NCBI GenBank assembly: GCA_009746045.1
Contig: RPFO01001957.1
Span: 1-64,000 of the forward strand
Length of the DNA stretch: 64,000 bases
Source: Mesostigma viride
Lineage: Eukaryota > Streptophyta > Mesostigmatophyceae > Mesostigmatales > Mesostigmataceae
Direction of reading: 5' to 3'
A program made the translations under genes and the position numbers. The notes below the pieces were generated by a model. The model made no database searches, had not been told where the DNA came from, and worked only from the letters and a program-made list of their open reading frames with translations. This document shows, in pieces, positions 1 through 8,562 of the stretch; positions within the stretch are counted from its first letter, which is position 1, and every line of letters starts with the position of its first letter.

Positions 1-2
1 TC

Positions 3-248
3 ACGCTCGTGGATCACGTCTTCGGCGACGAGGGGTGGGACCACGTCCCTTCCGTGCGCGTGGAGTGGGACGACGAGGACTGGATCCGACGTAACCTGGG
101 CGGCGCGTGTAGACGAGCCGCCTGGAACGTGAGGGCGGGGGAGACGCCCGGGATGTTCGCGATCCGGGACGTGATCGACTCCCTCTGTCTCCGCCACGCC
201 TTGGAAAGGGGCGGTGTCTTGCCGACGTCTCACAAGACCAGCGCGTGA
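3..248 (+). CDS. hypothetical protein, 5' end outside the window
   Basis: The frame is open to the left edge and ends with a stop at 246-248, so this is the C-terminal 81 residues of a longer protein. It is acidic and tryptophan-rich in its first third (WDH, VEWDDEDWIRR). No family is recognised. Its last 19 bases overlap the 3' end of the convergent gene at 230-676. I chose this frame because it runs in from the edge without an ATG and has no competing frame of similar quality. Confidence 0.5.
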   Translation, partial: TLVDHVFGDEGWDHVPSVRVEWDDEDWIRRNLGGACRRAAWNVRAGETPGMFAIRDVIDSLCLRHALERGGVLPTSHKTSA

Positions 249-676
249 GTGGCGGGTTTATCCAAATGACGGCTTAAAACAACAAAGGTGGGAGGTTTTC
301 CACCACGGGTGGAAAGCGGGAAAACCGCGCCCTTGTGGATGGTCACTCGGAATCGGTGACTCTTGCACACGAACCGGACGAATTGCAGATAGGAGGGGGG
401 CATGTTTGTAGAGCCGCTTCCCCGAAACAGGTGCAGCTCGAGAGTGTATCCTGGGTACTCCGTTTTGTAATGAGCAAGTTCAGACACCCCTTGTTCCCAT
501 TTGGTCCACTCCTTCACCACGATGACCTTGCGGTGCTTCTCGTCCAGCAAGAACGAGCCTTTTATCCCCCCCGCACTGCCCACGACCGCCTCTCTCCTCC
601 CCCCGACCTCCTTCATGTACGACGACTGGGCGCTGTGCAGTTCTTCTAGTTCCAAGTCGCGCACTTCGGGAGACAT
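230..676 (-). CDS. hypothetical protein, 148 aa
   Basis: The 148-residue product is mixed charged and hydrophobic, with no signal peptide or membrane segment and no recognised family. The start is supported by the short AT-rich element GTATAC directly before the ATG, as in many genes of the right half of the window. It is convergent with the partial gene at the left edge, overlapping it by 19 bases. Function unknown. Confidence 0.5.
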   Translation of the reverse strand: MSPEVRDLELEELHSAQSSYMKEVGGRREAVVGSAGGIKGSFLLDEKHRKVIVVKEWTKWEQGVSELAHYKTEYPGYTLELHLFRGSGSTNMPPSYLQFVRFVCKSHRFRVTIHKGAVFPLSTRGGKPPTFVVLSRHLDKPATHALVL

Positions 677-689
677 GTATACAACAGAT

Positions 690-1028
690 TTACATATTAA
701 CCCCTGTCAATGAATGGATCTTATCCGTTTTTTTTCGCTCACTCATCTCGGTTCGATTGGGAACTGATAAGCGAGGGGCTTGTAATGTGACCGTGCCGGG
801 AGGCGTCCATGTAGGAAGAGGGTCCAGGAAGCGGGAGTGGGCGGCCAGGTGTCCGGATGGAAGCGGGTGTGCGTTGGCATCGTGTGGTTTAAGCCGCGAG
901 CCTTTTTTCGAGGATTTCGACGCGTCGGCGACGAGATCCGGCGGGAGGAGCGACCCCGCGATCACGGTCCCCTCGTTCTTGTTCGCGTGCACTTGGCGTG
1001 GCCGGAAACAGCGGAGAAGGGACGTCAT
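690..1028 (-). CDS. weak ORF, 112 aa
   Basis: A 112-codon frame fills the gap between the genes at 230-676 and 1047-1510, on the same strand. The product is basic and proline-rich with no recognisable domain, and frames of similar length exist on the other strand, so coding status is doubtful. It is listed because the local layout (same strand, 13 bp before the next gene, 18 bp after the previous one) fits a real gene. Confidence 0.25.
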   Translation of the reverse strand: MTSLLRCFRPRQVHANKNEGTVIAGSLLPPDLVADASKSSKKGSRLKPHDANAHPLPSGHLAAHSRFLDPLPTWTPPGTVTLQAPRLSVPNRTEMSERKKTDKIHSLTGVNM

Positions 1029-1046
1029 TGACGGATGGGGAGAGAA

Positions 1047-1510
1047 TTATTTCGCGTCGGTCTGCGCGTCGCGCACGACGGAGCGCGTCTGGAGTCGCTG
1101 GAGCACGTGAGACGTCACCGACGTGTAGAAGGCGGAGACCGCCAGCTTGACGTATAGAACGATCGCGATGGACGCCGACGCGCGCAACCACCCCGCGCGG
1201 ATCCAGTCGGGGACGAAGATCACGCACGTCACGATTCCGTACAAAACGTGTGGCAGAGCGCGAAGGAATTGGAACGTCCGGTGGTTCTCCTTGTTCACGC
1301 GTCGCACGAGGGCCCTATCCACGAAAACGCCAAGACGGCGAAGATGACAGGGAAGAACAAGAGGTTCGCGACGCGGTACCCTCCGCCGAACGACAAGTAC
1401 AGTACGGACGTCGGCGGAGGCGTGGCGGGCGGCGCGGATTGGAACGACTCGATCCGGGGCGGTTTCAAATCGTTCGTGACCGTCGGTGTCGGTCGTGTCG
1501 GTGTTTCCAT
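1047..1510 (-). CDS. small membrane protein, frame broken at about 1335
   Basis: The N-terminal part starts at 1510 (METPTRP), has a proline-rich soluble stretch and one hydrophobic helix (LLFFPVIFAVLAF). It then leaves frame at a TTTT run near 1335. The downstream frame (DRALVRRVNKENHR...) has no ATG and carries two further hydrophobic segments. One extra T in the run would join them into one protein of about 154 residues with three membrane segments. Divergently oriented from the gene at 1617. Likely a virion or host-membrane protein; function unknown. Confidence 0.55.
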
Positions 1511-1524
1511 TCCTATACCGATGC

Positions 1525-1532
1525 TATAAAAG
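1525..1532 (+). promoter_or_regulatory. TATA box of the 1617-2378 gene
   Basis: TATAAAAG lies 45 bp before an upstream ATG at 1570 and 92 bp before the chosen start at 1617. It sits in the 106-bp divergent gap between two genes and has the form and spacing of a eukaryotic RNA polymerase II core promoter. Confidence 0.55.
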
Positions 1533-1616
1533 GCGAACGAGAGCCCATGGCGAGCGTTCTGTCTCCAACATGTTGCGCATCGACCGAAACCTCCACGCCA
1601 ACCTGTCCGGTTCAAA

Positions 1617-2378
1617 ATGATGATGGAAGGGTCCGTCGTCGACCCGGATTACTTGCAGCCCATGGTCGAGGAATTGGGCAAGTACGCGCTCAAGTCCTGT
1701 CCGTTAAACGTGCCGCAGTCGTACGTCGCCGAATTACACAGGGCGTGTCTCGGGGCTCTGCTGTTCCCGAAAGAGGCGCGAGAACAGTACGGGTGTCCGG
1801 TGTTCGCCGTCGCCCGCTCAACGTCCTTGCAATACCTGTCCGGTTTCGACGGAATGTCGATATCCCCCTCGCAGTGGAGGGACCTGTACGCCGCCGTCGA
1901 CGCCGAAATCCACGATCGTCGAGACGGCGAGGCGCCGGCGCCGGACTTCTCGAAGCGCGCGGGGGACTTTGACTCCGCCGTCGCCCTGTTTCATGACTCG
2001 CGGTTGTCCGAGTTTGTAGCGGAAGTCGATCAAGTCGGGGTCTTGCAAACGCTCGCGTCGCACTTCGTACGCAGAGCTCAAAGCGACGACCCCGTCGACT
2101 CCGCTCTCTTGCGACTCGCCCTCGCCACCGCCATGCACGCCGCCGACGTGGACGTGGTCGCCGTCTGCTCCCTAGTGCACGTCGCGTCCATGGTGCAGGC
2201 CAAGGGGGTCACGCGCGAAGTCGCGGAAGCCCTCGTGAACGCCATACTCGGGGTCGCCAAGGACGTGTACCAACATGCCAGCGGGTTGACGCCGTTCCAC
2301 GCGGTGGCCTCCGCCATCGCCCATTTGATAGTGGTGAACGGTCCTCACGAGTCCGCCATGAACTTGGACCTTTTGTGA
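1617..2378 (+). CDS. hypothetical protein, 253 aa, alanine-rich helical
   Basis: The product is rich in Ala, Val and Asp, predicted mostly helical, without membrane segments, and not recognised. The start at 1617 is a run of three ATGs. An upstream ATG at 1570 opens a 16-codon frame that ends at the AAAA run directly before 1617; one more A would join it to this gene and add about 16 residues. An AATAAA signal lies 15 bp after the stop. Convergent with the gene at 2404-2646. Confidence 0.7.
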   Translation: MMMEGSVVDPDYLQPMVEELGKYALKSCPLNVPQSYVAELHRACLGALLFPKEAREQYGCPVFAVARSTSLQYLSGFDGMSISPSQWRDLYAAVDAEIHDRRDGEAPAPDFSKRAGDFDSAVALFHDSRLSEFVAEVDQVGVLQTLASHFVRRAQSDDPVDSALLRLALATAMHAADVDVVAVCSLVHVASMVQAKGVTREVAEALVNAILGVAKDVYQHASGLTPFHAVASAIAHLIVVNGPHESAMNLDLL

Positions 2379-2392
2379 TACATATTCGGATA

Positions 2393-2398
2393 AATAAA
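2393..2398 (+). terminator. polyadenylation signal
   Basis: AATAAA 15 bp downstream of the stop of the 1617-2378 gene, in the 25-bp gap before the convergent gene at 2404. Confidence 0.55.
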
Positions 2399-2403
2399 GT
2401 TAT

Positions 2404-2646
2404 TTACAACGTCTCCTGGCTCTCAACGTCGCCATTTTGCGCCACATTTTCTGGGGTTTGGGGGGGGGGGGGTGCGGGGGCGCCGGCGGGGGGCGATAAC
2501 CGCCGTCGGGATATGGTTTCGATCGCGTCGATGAACTCCGCGTCCGTTTCCGCGGCCTTGAGCGCGTCGATCAGATCCGACGGTAGCCCGCCGAGTTGTT
2601 CGAACATTTTGATCATGGCCGTCCGATCGATCTCGAAATCGTCCAT
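2404..2646 (-). CDS. small acidic protein, 80 aa
   Basis: The 80-residue protein has an acidic helical N-terminal half (FEQLGGLPSDLIDALKAAE) and a low-complexity C-terminus with a proline run encoded by a long G/C homopolymer near 2462-2472. The run may be miscounted, so the last residues are uncertain. An AT-rich ATATAA element lies about 25 bp upstream of the start. No family recognised. Confidence 0.55.
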   Translation of the reverse strand: MDDFEIDRTAMIKMFEQLGGLPSDLIDALKAAETDAEFIDAIETISRRRLSPPAGAPAPPPPQTPENVAQNGDVESQETL

Positions 2647-2796
2647 CGTCTCGATATACGCGGCGGTTATATTTGTAACCCCATTCCAACACGATCGTGT
2701 CGGCTAACCGACATCGGTCGGAAGGGTTGATAAGCCGCCTCTCGCTCCTCCTCCTCATCTCTCTCGACGGATTATTCTCCGGGGGCTCTGTAGGGA

Positions 2797-3990
2797 ATGA
2801 GGAAAAAACTACCTCCTGTTAGGATATGTCGGAGTCTGGCCTTGAACGCGTCGGTCGTGAAGGGTATAGGGAAGAGACGGTTCTCCCCGCTCACGGTGGT
2901 CGATATCCGTCAGCTGTGTACGAAACTGGGGTTCGTCACCCCCAAATGGATCACCAAGCGGCAGGCGGAAGCCAGTCTGGTCGCCGTGCTGGCCGCGCGC
3001 AAGATCCAGCGATGGGCGAGGAGGACGTTCCTCGCGAGGGCCAAGGCGATCGCGCGCATCAAGAAGCACGTCGCCCTGTTCCCGAAAAACAAGGAGGACA
3101 TGATCATGCTCGAACCGCTCCCGCACAAATCCCGCGTGTTCAAGCTCGTGTTGCCGGACAGGACCGTCATTGGGTTCGACGCTCCGAGGCTCGCGGAATT
3201 CATACTGGATTCCGGGACCTTCGAGGATCCTGTCACGCGGCACGCCTTCAACGAGGTCGAGCTGAATCGGCTCGACCGCCAGGTCCAACGTTTAGGGTTT
3301 CAACGCCGGTCGACCCTCCATCTGTTCCGCCATCCCGAGATCGTCAAGGCGAAGAAGGACAAGGCCTCGCTTGTCATGGGACTCGAGCGCATGGCGGCCG
3401 AGATGGTGGAGATGATGATCCAGCTGGCGGAGAACGGGGAAGCCGGGCGGGAGACGATGATGATGCTGGACGGGGACTACGTCCCCCAGTGGCACGCGTA
3501 CTTTTGCCAGCTGGTCGCGGTCGACCCCCACGCTGGATACACCGGCCTCATGACCTACAAGGGGATGGTCAAGGCGGCGCTGTCGAAGGAGGTGGGCGAG
3601 GACGTCATGGCGTCGGACACCCAGATACGCAATCGACAACTGGTGCTGAACTACGTGTCGCATCTCCTGGACTCGTACCAAGTGAGAGGGTTCGGGGGAG
3701 CGCCCCCGCCTGCGCCTGTCGTGTACCAGTTACCCGCCTCCTCGCTGTCCGCCTCGCGACTGTTTGTCGATCCTGTCTCGTACGCGGTACCGGGAATGTC
3801 CGTGTATCAGCTCGTGCAGATGTTGGCCGCGGGCGTGGCTGACGCACAGGAGGGGACGCATCCTTTCCCGCCTCCGGATACCTCCTCCCCGGTCTTCGCC
3901 GCCCCCGCGAGCGTCGTGGTCCCCCCCGGCCGATACCGGCGTCCGAGTTCGACGAGCGTCCGCTCGGATGGGAGCGCGCGCTGGCCTTGA
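2797..3990 (+). CDS. IQ-motif protein with a DPVTR domain, 397 aa
   Basis: The N-terminus is basic. Residues about 68-85 contain an IQ calmodulin-binding-like motif (RKIQRWARRTFLARA). Residues about 125-170 carry a block ending FEDPVTRHAFNEVELNRLD, a U-box/RING-like arrangement without metal ligands that I associate with other large DNA virus proteins. The C-terminus (from about residue 305) is proline and serine rich and disordered. The gene is followed by AATAAA at 4035-4040. It may be a regulatory or host-interaction protein; enzyme activity is not shown. Confidence 0.65.
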   Translation: MRKKLPPVRICRSLALNASVVKGIGKRRFSPLTVVDIRQLCTKLGFVTPKWITKRQAEASLVAVLAARKIQRWARRTFLARAKAIARIKKHVALFPKNKEDMIMLEPLPHKSRVFKLVLPDRTVIGFDAPRLAEFILDSGTFEDPVTRHAFNEVELNRLDRQVQRLGFQRRSTLHLFRHPEIVKAKKDKASLVMGLERMAAEMVEMMIQLAENGEAGRETMMMLDGDYVPQWHAYFCQLVAVDPHAGYTGLMTYKGMVKAALSKEVGEDVMASDTQIRNRQLVLNYVSHLLDSYQVRGFGGAPPPAPVVYQLPASSLSASRLFVDPVSYAVPGMSVYQLVQMLAAGVADAQEGTHPFPPPDTSSPVFAAPASVVVPPGRYRRPSSTSVRSDGSARWP

Positions 3991-4034
3991 TGCAAGGAGA
4001 TGTAGACTCGATGTGAATGATGATGTCGATGATC

Positions 4035-4040
4035 AATAAA
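4035..4040 (+). terminator. back-to-back polyadenylation signals
   Basis: AATAAA on the plus strand serves the 2797-3990 gene. Four bases further, TTTATT gives AATAAA on the minus strand, overlapping the stop of the convergent 4045-4760 gene. The pair marks a compact convergent 3'-end junction. Confidence 0.55.
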
Positions 4041-4044
4041 GCAT

Positions 4045-4760
4045 TTATTTATTCCGTCTCTTACGTTTGCTAGATACGGGTGTCGTCTTCTTCTTGCGCG
4101 CGGGCGTAGCTCTCTTTCGCCTCCGCTTTGTCTGTCCAACACTGTGATCGTCGTCCCACCCGTTCGTCGCGGCGTCCCCGTAGTAGACATCCCACCCGCT
4201 CGGGCCGGTCCATTCGGGTGCTGCCGACGCCCCCTCCCACATGTTCGGGGGGAGGGGGCGCCCCATCCGGTGGGGCGTTGGTAGGGACGCGTGTTCTCGG
4301 CCGTCGCGCGGTCCACGGCGAGGAGTCCGGCGCCGTACGAGTGCGCGGGCGCCGAAGGGTCGGCGGAGCGGTCGGGGGTGGGCAACATGAGATGCATGTT
4401 GTCGATGAGAGCGCGTTTGTCCATCCTTTTCGCGGCTATTCCCCGCATCTTTTCGTGCACGTCGATCGCCGCGTGACGCGACCCGCGAACGAACTCGGGC
4501 GCGAATCGCCACCCTTTGTCCCACGTGTCGCTCGCGAGTCTTTCCGCCTCTTGGTCGTAAAAGTACCGGTGACCCCACGCGGAACCGTCGGGCGGAGGTC
4601 GCGATACCCCGGACGCGTTCGTCACGCGGTCGTACGGGTTCCAATGGCCGTCGATCATTCTCCGCAGTTCCAATTCGTGCAGTATCATGTCGGGGTCGTC
4701 CAACCGGTCCTGCGCGGCGTGGTACGCCTTGTTGATGTTCTTGCGGTCCACCAGCGGCAT
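4045..4760 (-). CDS. basic-tailed protein of about 239 aa, frame broken near 4250
   Basis: The N-terminal 167 codons (MPLVDRKNINKAYHAAQD...) are clearly coding, with balanced composition and DPDMILHELELRRMIDG and YFYDQEAERLA helices. The frame is lost at a CCCCCC run (minus strand) near 4247. One added C continues into a frame with NMWEGAS, a WDVYYGD stretch and a very basic tail (KRRRKRATPARKKKTT, then SSKRKRRNK), a likely nuclear localisation or DNA-binding tail, ending at 4045. Without the correction the frame would run deep into the convergent gene. Function unknown. Confidence 0.6.
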
Positions 4761-4843
4761 GACTTGCGTCAGTACCCCCCGGCAGTTCTGAAGACAGGGG
4801 CCCGTGTCCTGTGCCCTTTAACGGCCGCGGCATGTCTTCACAC

Positions 4844-5064
4844 TTACTTGAGAGATTTAGAAGAACGAGCCCTCTTGCGTTGGATCTTCGAGATGGGGTC
4901 TTGTACGGGGTGTTCCGTGTGACCCAAAACCTCGGCCATGGCGTAGAGTCTCTTCTCGCGCGTGTCTTCGTCCTCGGGGTCGAACAAGGGCAGGTAGTAC
5001 GACGACTTCCTTTTCTTCTCCCCGACTCTATGCGTGCGGCCTGCTTCGGTCTGCGAATTCGCAT
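4844..5064 (-). CDS. small basic protein, frame broken near 5020
   Basis: The frame ending at 4844 (EKKRKSSYYLPLFDPEDEDTR, then AMAEVLGHTEH and a basic KIQRKRARSSKSLK tail) has no upstream ATG. The next frame starts at an ATG at 5064 (MRIRRPKQAARIESG) and reaches a GGGG run near 5022. Adding one G joins them to a protein of about 73 residues. I therefore place the start at 5064 and treat the break as a missed base. Basic ends and an acidic centre are visible; no family recognised. Confidence 0.5.
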
Positions 5065-5179
5065 CTCCTCCAATCCTATTCGATCCCCTCCGCGAGCCTT
5101 GTTCGAGTTCAGCTCGCGTGTACGGCAAGGTGCTGTTGTAATACGAGACTTATTGTAGACGCGCCTCGAGGAGGTAATT

Positions 5180-5725
5180 TCACCTCCAAAAATCTCCCGT
5201 TTCGTCGAAAGAGGGAATCTTATTCTTTTCTATCACGTGGCCGAAGTAGTCGTGAGTGGTGTCGAGTCCGTTGAACAGCCGATTGTGGCGTTGGAAATCG
5301 GGGCCGTGGTAGTCGTATTTCAGGTCGGTCGCAGGGGCCCATCTCGCGTTCGCAGAATGGACCATCTCATGAGCTAGGGTCTGCAAAAGTTGCTGGGCGT
5401 CGTTTCGGATCAGACTTCCCTCTCCTATCAAAAACCTGTCTTTGTCAACTGCGCCTCTCTCGAATTCGTCCTTGTTGATGGCGATTTTGTGTTTTCCGAG
5501 CGCGTACGCTGAGCCAACGTTGGCATCCCTCGCCCTCATTTTCGAGTTCAACAGGACCTCGTGCATCGGGAACGAGTTGTTGAAGAAGTTCTTGTTGACG
5601 ATCATCCCTGCCGTCCTCAAGTCCTTCTCCGTGAGTTGTAACTTGCCATCCTTCACCAGCTCGTCCCTCTTGTGTCCGGTTAGATTCTCGAACTCTCGAA
5701 TGGCCTTGTTCCAACGCCCTCTCAT
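5180..5725 (-). CDS. SprT/Spartan-like zinc metalloprotease domain
   Basis: Contains the metalloprotease signature HEMVH (residues about 120-124 from the ATG at 5725), followed about 18 residues later by HGPDF. This HExxH...HGxxF arrangement is that of SprT/Spartan-type peptidases, which in cells cut DNA-protein crosslinks. The ATG at 5725 overlaps the stop of the upstream gene as ATGA. That junction lies beside a seven-C run, and one extra C fuses both frames, so the protease may be the C-terminal domain of a protein of about 425 aa that starts at 6390. Possible roles are repair of protein-blocked viral DNA or processing of virion proteins. Confidence 0.75.
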   Translation of the reverse strand: MRGRWNKAIREFENLTGHKRDELVKDGKLQLTEKDLRTAGMIVNKNFFNNSFPMHEVLLNSKMRARDANVGSAYALGKHKIAINKDEFERGAVDKDRFLIGEGSLIRNDAQQLLQTLAHEMVHSANARWAPATDLKYDYHGPDFQRHNRLFNGLDTTHDYFGHVIEKNKIPSFDETGDFWR

Positions 5726-6390
5726 ACCGCCAAGGGGGGGCGTACCTGTTGCGTGGCCTTCGTCATTCCTGGCCCAACCTGTCGATTCCAATTGGCGCCC
5801 CTTGCGCGCACCAACTCGTTGAGGTCAATCTCCCCCCTATCGACCTTTTCCGAGAACTCGCGAAACCGTCGCGCCGTTTCTTCCTTCGACCATCCTGACA
5901 TCTTGTTCTTGAGATCGATTCCGTTCAATTCGTTGAACTCGACCCACTTGTTCGGGAGCTCGTTGCGACCCGTTGCCGGGTTGTAAAATGTCTCGGCAGG
6001 TTCCTCCAGTTTGACATGCACGGCGCGAATGCTCCTACGTTTCTTTGGTACATTCTTCATGGTTTGGTCCCACCTGTCCGCCTCCTTTTCAGCTTTTTCC
6101 ATCGCTTTCAATATTTTTTTGTCCATTATCGCGAGCTGCTCGTCCGAAAGAGGGGGACCATCCGTTTCGGCGCGGAAGGCTTTATTTGCCTCTCGTTTCA
6201 GCGTCTTCTCTTTCGCGACCGCTGCGGTGATACTCAACCCCGGCTCCTCGCGGTCGGCATTGACCTCTTCGTCGCTCGCACCCTCGACCTCGCCCGCCCT
6301 CGCGACGTGACTCTTCCTCGTCCTAGTACGCGCGGCCTTCGCGGCCCGCGGCTTCTTAGACGGCGCGGATGCGGGCTTTCGTACGGGCAT
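5722..6390 (-). CDS. basic lysine-rich protein, possibly the N-terminal part of the SprT-like protease
   Basis: The 222-residue frame has a basic, alanine-rich, disordered N-terminus (KKPRAAKAARTRTRKSH) and then a charged helical region. It ends just after QQVRPPLAV at a C homopolymer near 5735. Adding one C continues into the SprT-like domain (RPPLGGMRGRW), so these are probably one gene. The basic N-terminus would suit a DNA-binding extension, as expected for a DNA-protein crosslink protease. An AATAAA on the minus strand near 6410 precedes the start and has no clear role. Confidence 0.6.
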   Translation of the reverse strand: MPVRKPASAPSKKPRAAKAARTRTRKSHVARAGEVEGASDEEVNADREEPGLSITAAVAKEKTLKREANKAFRAETDGPPLSDEQLAIMDKKILKAMEKAEKEADRWDQTMKNVPKKRRSIRAVHVKLEEPAETFYNPATGRNELPNKWVEFNELNGIDLKNKMSGWSKEETARRFREFSEKVDRGEIDLNELVRARGANWNRQVGPGMTKATQQVRPPLAV

Positions 6391-6432
6391 TTGTGTTAAT
6401 GATAAGCGCAGAATAAATCACGGAGGACCGTT

Positions 6433-6957
6433 TCAGTACCCTTCCCCTGTCCGGAACACGTACAGTTTCCGCTTCGTCACGGTCCCGCGGACCTTGTTGT
6501 CCACCACGCGCGCGTCGACCGACTCGAACAGCGCCAGGCCAATATCGCCGCGCGATACGACGCATTCCTTGTTCGTGGCCGTGGGCGACGCCTGTCGTCG
6601 CAGGTTGGTCATGAGCGCGTCGATGTGCGCGCGGGAGTAGGTCTGTCGGGGCACGGACGAGTACTTGATCGACGGCATCGGGATGATGGACGGGTTCGGG
6701 TACGCGTTCTCCGGGATCAGTTGCAACACCGAAAAGGTCGAGTCCGTGTCGTCGAACACCACGTGGAAGGGGCCCAGTCGGTAGCTCTTACTGACCTTGC
6801 CTCGGAGTCTGCGCGCCACCTCCGACTCGGGGAGTTTGCACTGGGCCTCGGAGATCTCGTCCACGTCCTTCAGGCGCCCGAATTCGTCCGGCCGCTTCAC
6901 GAGGATGGTCGACAGGAGGATCTCGCGGGGCACGTCGAGGACTTGCAACTGCGCCAT
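6433..6957 (-). CDS. hypothetical protein, 174 aa
   Basis: A soluble 174-residue protein, mixed alpha/beta by appearance (VSKSYRLGPFHVVFDDTDSTFSVLQLI), with no recognised domain. Its ATG overlaps the stop of the upstream membrane-protein gene as TGATG at 6955-6959, which suggests co-expression of the two. Function unknown. Confidence 0.65.
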   Translation of the reverse strand: MAQLQVLDVPREILLSTILVKRPDEFGRLKDVDEISEAQCKLPESEVARRLRGKVSKSYRLGPFHVVFDDTDSTFSVLQLIPENAYPNPSIIPMPSIKYSSVPRQTYSRAHIDALMTNLRRQASPTATNKECVVSRGDIGLALFESVDARVVDNKVRGTVTKRKLYVFRTGEGY

Positions 6958-7199
6958 CAGAACGTTCCGCTGGCGCGTGTTGTGATACTCGTCCGCAGCG
7001 ACCTCCGCGTCGGATCGGTGTGGGGGCGGGTGGGACGCGCCGGCGGCACCAAGACCCCGAGGGCATCTGTCGCATCAGAGGACACAACCGGCGTGTCCGG
7101 GGACGATTCGGGCGAGACGTTGTGGCGGTTGTTCGCGATGTGGAAAATCAGCACCGCCGACGCGATGACCAGGAGACCTATCAAAAATTCGCTCATCAT
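6957..7199 (-). CDS. single-pass membrane protein, 80 aa
   Basis: Starts with MMSEF followed at once by a hydrophobic helix (LIGLLVIASAVLIFHI, residues about 6-21). The remaining 60 residues are soluble and rich in Pro, Thr and Ser. The layout is that of an N-terminally anchored small virion or membrane protein. The stop overlaps the next gene's start (TGATG). Confidence 0.65.
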   Translation of the reverse strand: MMSEFLIGLLVIASAVLIFHIANNRHNVSPESSPDTPVVSSDATDALGVLVPPARPTRPHTDPTRRSLRTSITTRASGTF

Positions 7200-7290
7200 G
7201 TCCGGCCGTATACGAGTAGGCGGCGGTTTTTTTGGCAGGCGCGTTCGAGACGAAGTCAAAGTTATGTGCGCGGGTTCGTATACGGAATCC

Positions 7291-8528
7291 ATGGCCGCGC
7301 GTTTCATGGGGGTCGACATCGTCGAAGACGAAGACGATATGCCGGTCGTCAAGGGAGGGCATCGCAGGCCCGAACCGTCGAGCGCCAGGCACGTCGATCC
7401 GAGTGGCGGGGGCGGGGGCGGGGGGGGGGGCGACGAGATCTTCGAGATGCTCGCGAACCCGCGCAAGGCCCGGTCCCCGTTCGCGCCCCCGCCCCTCCGC
7501 CGCACGCGATGGGCGGCGAGGACGACGGTTCGTTCGCGTTCGACGATTTTGGGGGCGAGGACGGGGACTTTGACGATGACGACGGGGGCGTCGGAAACGA
7601 CGCGCCTCCGCGTGCCCCCGAGGCGCCCAAACCGACGCGCGAGGAGATCTTCAAGGAGAAGACCGACCTCCTGCATCGGCTGCACAGGCTGAAGGAGAGG
7701 GGGTTCGAGGTCCCTCAGTTCGACATGCGGTCCGATTTGGACGAGATGCGGTTCGAGTACTCGAAGATCGAGCGGGCCGCCGAGTGTCGGAACGCGGTGA
7801 ACATGATGCGGCAGATCCTGGTCGCCGGGACGAGCGCCGTCCAATTCCTCAACAGTCGGTACGACCCCATCGGCCTGAAACTCGACGGGTGGTCCGAGAG
7901 CGTCATGGCCAACATCGGAGACTACGACAACGTGTTCGAGCGGCTGTACGACAAGCACCGCGGGAAGGTGGCGATGGCGCCCGAGATCGAGCTCATCCTC
8001 ATGGTCGGCGGCTCGGCGCTCATGTTCCATATGACCGCGAGTTTCACGCGCGCGGGACTCCCGTCCATGTCGGAGATCGCTAAGCAGGACCCGGAGCTCA
8101 TGAAGTCCCTCCTCAAGGTCATGATGAAGAACAGCATGGACCCGGGGTCCTCCGCCCCCCCGCCTGCTCGAGCCCCCGCCACGCCCGCGGCCGGGGGGAA
8201 GGAGCCGTACGTCATGAGGGGTCCGATGGCGGCCGGATTCGACATGGGAGGGATGATGGACGGGGCCCGCGCGAGGGCGCACGCGCCGCCGCTCACGTCG
8301 CTCGACCGCATCGTCGAGGACACGCTCAGCTCCACCCGTCCCGCGGCCGCCGTCATCGTCGAGACCTTAGACGGCAAGTTCGACGACGAGAGCGTCAACG
8401 GCAGCGTCATGGGGGACAGCGACGACGTCCGCACCGTGCAGCTCGACGGCACGACGAAGAAGAAGAGGGGCACGCGAAAAAAGAAGGCGTCCGACGTCGA
8501 CGTCCACAGGGTGGAAATGGAAGTCTGA
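7291..8528 (+). CDS. DUF5767-like virion-associated protein, frame broken near 7490
   Basis: The N-terminus (MAARFMGVDIVEDEDDMPVV) contains a glycine run and an EIFEMLANPRKARSP segment, then leaves frame at a CCCCC run near 7489. One added C continues into the long frame ending at 8528. That part contains an acidic patch and then a helical domain with the signatures KTDLLHRLHRLKERG, FDMRSDLDEMRFEYSKI, FLNSRYDPIGLKLDGWSES and PEIELILMVGGSALMFH. I recognise this pattern (LL.RL...G, DGW, PE..L....SA.MFH) from DUF5767 proteins of large DNA viruses. The C-terminus is proline-rich, then ends in a KKKRGTRKKK basic stretch. Corrected length is about 413 aa. Confidence 0.7.
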
Positions 8529-8562
8529 AGGAGGATTTAATTCTCCGTCTACGCTTAGTAGA

